Shown: piece by piece, positions 58,920 to 64,000 of the stretch
How positions within the stretch are numbered: the first letter of the stretch is position 1
Layout: each line of letters begins with the position of its first letter
Origin: Phymatolithon calcareum
Taxonomy: Eukaryota; Rhodophyta; Florideophyceae; Hapalidiales
Length of the DNA stretch: 64,000 nt
Reading direction: 5' to 3'
Assembly: GCA_977006965.1 (NCBI GenBank)
Contig: OZ345365.1
Coordinates: 2,170,001 to 2,234,000 of the forward strand
The notes under the pieces: model-generated
The model's database searches: none
Told to the model about the DNA's origin: nothing
Seen by the model: only the letters and a program-made list of their open reading frames with translations
Program-made: the position numbers and the translations under genes

Positions 58920-59245
58920 ATGCACATGGGAGTTTCCAACGTCCCGAGTCGTTTCTACGCCGATGGCGCCATGGGCGAGTTTAGCGACTTCCCGGGTCTG
59001 TCGTGCCGCGCGGCGATCTACGCGAGGGGGTTACTGACGTCCCCAGTCTTGTCTCCGCCGGAGCGCCTTGGGCGAGTTTAGCGACATCCTGGGTCGTCCT
59101 TGCCGTGCATCTCTTTGGGACTTACTCTCGCTCGGCCTGCCCGCCGATCCGCGCGGGGGAGTTTGCGACGTCCCGAGTCGTTTCTGCGCCGATGGCGCCA
59201 TGGGCGAGTTTAGCGACTTCCCGGGTCTATTTTTGTACAGAGATA
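58920..59245 (+). repeat. GC-rich imperfect repeat of a potential peptide unit
   Basis: The stretch ending GGCGCCATGGGCGAGTTTAG and CGACTTCCCGGGTCT at about 58962-58998 returns at about 59185-59228. A diverged middle unit lies at 59060-59095. In frame it codes VPSRF(Y/C)ADGAMGEFSDFPGL, but the units sit in more than one frame and stops intervene. It is far more GC-rich than the AT-rich flanks. Function unknown. Confidence 0.65.
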
Positions 59246-59434
59246 AGAATAAAATAAGTTAGTTTTTTCTAATATTTTAAAGACTTGAACCGAAAATGAG
59301 AACAGCATAGGCGTGGACCGCTTCATCATCGTTTCGGTTTGTAGTGGTCCAGTGAATCATCCTACAGTAGGCAGCATTTAAACACCGGGGATGTAAGATA
59401 GAAGAATGAAGGACGAAACGCAGAGAGAAGCGAT

Positions 59435-61161
59435 ATGGATCATGCACAGCAATTCATCCACGACTCCGAGGATGACTCAGATGAGTTCGTCCCCGAAACT
59501 CCCCCGCCAATGTAAAATCTGTCCAATATCTATGCGAACAAACCTTCCGTCGAGAATCCTTCTACCAAAAATCCCCACTCCAGCAATCATTACCCAAGCA
59601 GTCCAGACGCCGGCAACTCTCACGTCAAAGACAATCCTTCCAACACACCATCCGCGTCCAATCCTACTGGCAACAATCCTCACGCAAACAATCCATCTAC
59701 CGACAATCCTTCTGCCAAGAACCTTCATCAACTAAATCATCCTGGCGACAACCCTCATGCAGACAATCATCTAGACGGCACATTTGCTATGCTTCAGCCA
59801 TCTTCCGAATCTATGGCATTGCTCGGAATGAAAGACAATCCCAATACGGAAAGCAGCACAAAGTCCGCGATAACGGCTTGGGCGAAGGTTCTGTCCAGAG
59901 CAGAATATGAAACGTTCAAACAAAATGCAAGCTCTGCGGATGAGAAAGCGGCGTGGATGTGGTCATTGCTGAAAGAGAAAGTACTGGCCGTATATGACGG
60001 CGGGTCAACTCTGCCGCACCAAGCTTTGCGAAATCTAAATATCGCCTTGGGAGAATTTTGTGTTCACTGCAGGACAAGTGATGGAAAACGATTGTCCCCG
60101 TCGACACTCGTGGGATACGTGCATGGTATTAATCGATTTTTCAAGGACCATGGTGTCGAAGTGGATGTGTACCGTGATTCGATTTTCAGGGATAAGGACA
60201 CTGGGTTTTACCATCTTCTAGAGAATATTGTGCGCGACCAACAGGCTGTTGGAGCTCACAGGCAGCCGTACAATATTCTCAGTGACATGGATGTTGAAAA
60301 GATTTTGGAAACTACAATTCCAAACAACCCTTTCAATTACTGACAGCGTTTGCTTCTGGTTATGGGTTTGCTTCTTGGAGCACGGAGTGAGTCCAACGGT
60401 CTTCTGAAACGGTCTAATTTTTTCACGAGTTTGGCGAAAACGGCGAGCCAACCATTCGGTACGAGGGAAGTTTCTGGTCATCCGATGGAACATCAAAGAA
60501 CGCGAAGGGTGGGATCGCAGCGGTGAAGGATATGCCCACTGTAATCATCATCTATGACGAGGAGGTCGCCTTTGGAGCTAACCTGTATGCAGTTTTCAAG
60601 GAGCATCAAGAGCTTTGCAGCAAAACGACTAACACCGAGGACTTCTACTTAACACTGAACCTTGAAGCAACGTTAAAAGACAAGTTTCTAAAGAAGACAC
60701 CAATTGGGCGGAATCAGTTTCGGCGAATGTATGAAAAGATGTTCTAAAGCGCCGGCGTTCGCGGCATAGGGCCGCATGATCGCCCAGTACCACATAGTCT
60801 CAGAAAGACGATAGTCCGGAAGCTATTGCCAAATGGGCACTCAGAGACCTACATACGAATGCGTATCGGTCACAAGAGCCCTGGAAGTCTCGTATCGTAC
60901 ATGAATATTCAAGGCGAAGAAGGACGACTGCAGCCGCGAAGCATACTGAAAAACGCCCAGGCCCTGTACTTGCCTCGCCTGCACCAAGCAGCGAAAAAAT
61001 GGTTTGCACCGATCCCACGACGTCCGCTCCTCAACTTGGCGATCCAACCACAGAACCGAGAATTGAGGACTGGGGGAGGGCAAAACTGCATCCTGTTTAC
61101 AAGCCAAAACGAATATGCCCTGCTTTCACTGACCACCACTAACTGCAAGAGCACAAGATAA
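59435..61161 (+). pseudogene. Crypton-like tyrosine recombinase
   Basis: A recombinase that would move its element by tyrosine-mediated strand exchange. The ATG at 59435 starts an acidic segment (MDHAQQFIHDSEDDSDEF). An Asn/Pro/His-rich linker repeating the word DNP follows, then the N-terminal core-binding domain from 59789 (AITAWAKVLSRAEYETFK; LNIALGEFCVHCRTSDGKRL; LVGYVHGINRFFKDHGVEV). The catalytic residues are visible in order: Arg in LLLGARSESN (about 60385), HSLRKT (about 60800), GHKSPGSLVSYMN with His and the nucleophilic Tyr (about 60870). Damage: TAA at 59513, TGA at 60341, a frameshift near 60415, TAA at 60745. The fold and the Asn-rich lead suit Crypton or DUF3504-type proteins; no reverse transcriptase of DIRS type is nearby in order. 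Confidence 0.8.
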
Positions 61162-61189
61162 CGCGACAAAGCGGTAATTCTGGGGAGAT

Positions 61190-63246
61190 ATGGGCCCCTC
61201 TGAGCCCCCCGATCCGAATCGCGAGCCTTGGCACGTCCAGCGAAAGAAATCGGCATCGAAAAGGAAGAAAATTCCGTCGGGGACAAAAAGTGTTTCAAAG
61301 AACGGCAAGTCTTTGAAACAAGGCCGTATCGCGGAAAAAAGAAGAGGAGCAAACAAAACGACGAGACAAACGGTCTCTCGGTCACCAATCGTGACTCGTC
61401 TGCGTTCCCGCAAGAAAGCTGAACGCTTCACTGTCGACTCGGAGTCCGAAAAGTCAAGCTCAAACAACCAATCGAGTGCGGAAAGCGTCACACTAAACAG
61501 CGATACAGATGAAGACTTACGAGAAGCACGTGACATTGCGCGGTACGCCAAGGATACTCTTCGGAGAGCCGAACAGATTTCCGCCAAAGCTACAAACATC
61601 GTGACGGACGAAAACAGAGAAATCGAACAAAGCGGACTTGAGAAAGAGATAGTAACTAGCGAATAAAACGAGTCCGGCAACGAAGAAGAAGAAAACGAAG
61701 GAAGAGCCGTTCATGGTAGCGAAATCAAAGAGCGATTCTTGAGAGTACGAAACAAAGTGCGATGTAACAAGTGCGATGTGAGAGGAGAGCTTATTCTGCA
61801 AGGAGCACCAACCACAAGCGAAGGAATATCCACGCTGTGCAAGGCCTGCAACTCTCGCACCCAAGGAAAGGTTTTGACTCTCGAGATCGAGATTGCCGAA
61901 ATTACTATGGAGCGCCATAGTGTCTCAAGCCCAGTATCGGCAACGGCCACAATTCCTGGCAACATAGGCCAGAAAATCGATGCAATGATGGCTACTCTCA
62001 CTGAAATATGCGAGAGAGTGACGGTTTTTGAAGCACAAGTACGTACAATGAGGAGAACTATCGAGTCAGAGCGAGCAAGGGATTCTAGAGAGGACCAGGA
62101 TGTTCCAACAGATGAGCCCGTAATCGTCGACCAGACATTCAGTCGTCCAGAAGGAAGGACAGAAGTCGAACAGACTGCAAGGAGGATCAACATCATCACA
62201 CACGACGAAAATCGCCGCGATGTGAGGCCTGGACGACCATACCAAACACACAGACTGAGTAATGACATGATGATGCAACACCAGTGCCAACCGTGGGCCG
62301 ATTCCAGTCCTATGCAGCAGCAACAGCGCGTTTCTGTCCTTCACCTGAGAATTTGCCCCAGCACAGTCGCAATGCTATTGAAAACCTCAGAACCGTGCTT
62401 CGTGCACACACAACAACGCGGGATCGCTCCAGAATTATTCCCCTATACTTCGGAGGCCTCGAGAAGATGGATGACGTGGAGCTATGCCACGAGCTCATGA
62501 AAGTACTGCCGAGAGGAGCAATTCTAGGTCTTTCTTTTATTGGCAGATTCAGGGTCGAAATCCTATCTGGCGAGTCATTTGTGGACAGAACTATCGCTAC
62601 TATGAAAGCAGCAGGTCTTCTGCAAGATCGAAACTTCAATATCTTCGATGACTCTGTGTCCAGGTCGAAAAGCCTTACTGAAAAAGAGCGGGCGTTAAGG
62701 AACTTATGGGCGATAAGGAAGCGCATGAAACGCTGTGCTTGTTCGACGGCCGACTACCACACGAGGCAATGGTACAGAACCAACCAAAGGAAGGCAGAAG
62801 ACGATATCAAGTTCTTCGAGGAGGCCGATATGAATAATGTCATGTCCCAGTACGGACAAGCCGCAGAAGATCAGCGAGCAAATCCGCAACTCAGCGACAT
62901 TTTGCCAGCCGCCCAGAATGGACCAATGTACAGTCAAAGTATGCAGAGCGTATCAGCCCGCAATTCGAGCGTCCAGTTTAGCACGAACCCTGAAGAACAC
63001 ACGAATGAGTCGTCGACACAACACAGCAATCGCGGAGAAGCTGCTGAACAGGGGACAATGCAAGGCAAAGCTCGCGCAAGTCCGGAAGCCGTAGAGACGA
63101 CACAGCGACCCAGAGAAGAGGAGAACAACCAAACAACGGATGAGGACACGCAAGAACCTAGCCAAGTCGAAGAAAATCGCTTGGAAAATGGAGAAAAATC
63201 CACACCAGCATCGCACTTGGAAGCTGAAGAAAAAATCGATCAATGA
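61190..63246 (+). pseudogene. LINE-G ORF1
   Basis: The first protein of a non-LTR retrotransposon, expected to bind the element RNA. The ATG at 61190 starts a basic, Ser/Lys-rich region (KKSASKRKKIPSGTKSVSKN), then an acidic helical part and a zinc-ribbon-like pair CNKC...CKAC at about 61763-61850. A coiled-coil-like stretch follows (IGQKIDAMMATLTEICERVT). After a frameshift near 62300 comes a folded C-terminal region (IIPLYFGGLEKMDDVELCHE; LPRGAILGLSFIGRFRVEIL) in the position of the ORF1 RNA-binding domain, then a Gln/Glu/Ser-rich tail. Damage is limited to TAA at 61664 and that frameshift. Its stop TGA overlaps the ORF2 ATG. Confidence 0.72.
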
Positions 63247-64000
63247 TCTTCGGTAATCGCATCGAATTGTGTACCTTTAATGTGGGTGGATCATCGGAAA
63301 CTCCAATGATGGTCGAGAAGCTAATGGAACAGAACAATATCCAAGTTTTGGGGCTCACAGAGACGTTCCAGAGAGATGACATTGCAATAAGGGTCAATTA
63401 CGACCAGATTTGTGCAACGAGACCCAGGAAGGCAGAGAGAAACCTCGTGGAGGAGTGGCACTCATAACCAGACCAGGAACACCAACAAGAGTCCTCTTCA
63501 AGACAGCGACGAAGGCGTACCAAGCTGTTGTGGCAAATGTGGCTAACGTTACCATGGCTGTGGTGTACATCTCACCACTAGCAAGACAAGAAGAGTACGA
63601 GAAATGCCTAACCTGTCTACACAAATACTGCCGTGGAAAAGCTGTCATTATGGGAGATCTGAATGGGAGACATAGACTTTGGGACCACAAGAGCAACTGG
63701 AGGGGGACCAAAATTGTGTCCTGGGCAGCTAAGTACAATTGGAGAATAAGGACAGCGAGTAGCCCAACATTCGTGACAAAACAAGGGAAGAGTAATATCG
63801 ACATCTTCCTGACGAAGGCAGCGGAATCGGAGCTCCCATATGTTCAAAATTGATTGTGGGAAGGAAATACCGAGCACTTACCGGTACGAATGCGATTCCT
63901 GAACCACAAAATCGTTGCGGAGCAGAGAGAAAAGTTTGTATCCAGAGCAGCAAGGAAGTGTCCAGAACGAGCGGCGCAAGCCAGTTCGGAAATATCAACA
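63243..64000 (+). pseudogene. LINE-G ORF2: apurinic-type endonuclease domain, cut by window end
   Basis: Starts at the ATG at 63243, overlapping the ORF1 stop as ATGA. Endonuclease motifs in order are RIELCTFNVGGSSE, IQVLGLTETF (metal-binding Glu), then in the next frame KPRGGVALITRPGTPTRV, TMAVVYISPLARQEEYEKC, AVIMGDLNGRHRLWD (Asp-x-Asn), GKSNIDIFL, and after an in-frame TGA at 63851, TEHLPVRMRF at the SDH catalytic position. The enzyme nicks target DNA to prime reverse transcription. A frameshift near 63440 and the TGA break it. The reverse transcriptase must lie beyond 64000. Confidence 0.85.

Noticed and set aside
1-64000. CRISPR array, bacterial operon or phage region
   Set aside because: No regularly spaced repeats with unique spacers and no ribosome-binding-site-linked gene runs; phage-like ParB and methyltransferase domains occur only within the fusion gene described.

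Overview
The window looks like nuclear DNA from a transposon-rich eukaryote. It has no operons, ribosome binding sites, rRNA or confident tRNA genes. It is packed with non-LTR retrotransposons (LINEs), cut-and-paste DNA transposons (pogo, Tigger-like, MULE, TNP2/CACTA-like, a DUF7869-type element), a Crypton-like tyrosine recombinase and several nested inverted-repeat elements. The mix, the intermediate GC and the apparent lack of introns would suit a gene-poor, repeat-rich alga such as a florideophyte red alga. That is a guess; no marker gene settles it.

Layout. 1-2112: an element with perfect 29-bp terminal inverted repeats (TIRs). 2219-5471: a pogo transposon inserted in an older repeat and itself interrupted by a Tigger-like element (4591-5453). 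6485-17410: degraded LINE copies on both strands plus a MULE remnant with a perfect 10-bp target site duplication (11119-12169). 17501-17959 and 21458-21808 are the only two candidates for ordinary host genes; the first has a TATA box. 19655-20345: nested inverted repeats with a foldback hairpin. 23856-31407: a 7.5-kb block holding a TNP2-like transposase on the minus strand between two unrecognised plus-strand genes. 33895-35385 and 43640-47356: two inverted copies of an unusual element that codes for a ParB-like domain, a beta-class DNA methyltransferase-like domain and a PHD-like zinc finger. 35474-37762: a DUF7869-type transposase-like gene. 39715-42590: a gene-free stretch with long inverted repeats and a smaller TIR element filled with GCGAAAGTTTCGC palindromes. 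47880-48929: an internally deleted second pogo copy. 49187-58860: more LINE copies, an empty-site paralogue of the pogo insertion, and a LINE-D 3' end insertion with target duplication. 59435-61161: a Crypton-like recombinase. 61190-64000: a LINE with ORF1 and the endonuclease part of ORF2, cut by the window end.

Nearly every element gene is broken by a few stops or frameshifts, yet long stretches of a single frame survive, so the decay is fairly recent. LINE families are named A to G here for cross-reference only. The most unusual item is the ParB-methyltransferase-zinc finger gene, because it is present twice with a shared non-coding tail, which marks it as mobile or recently duplicated.
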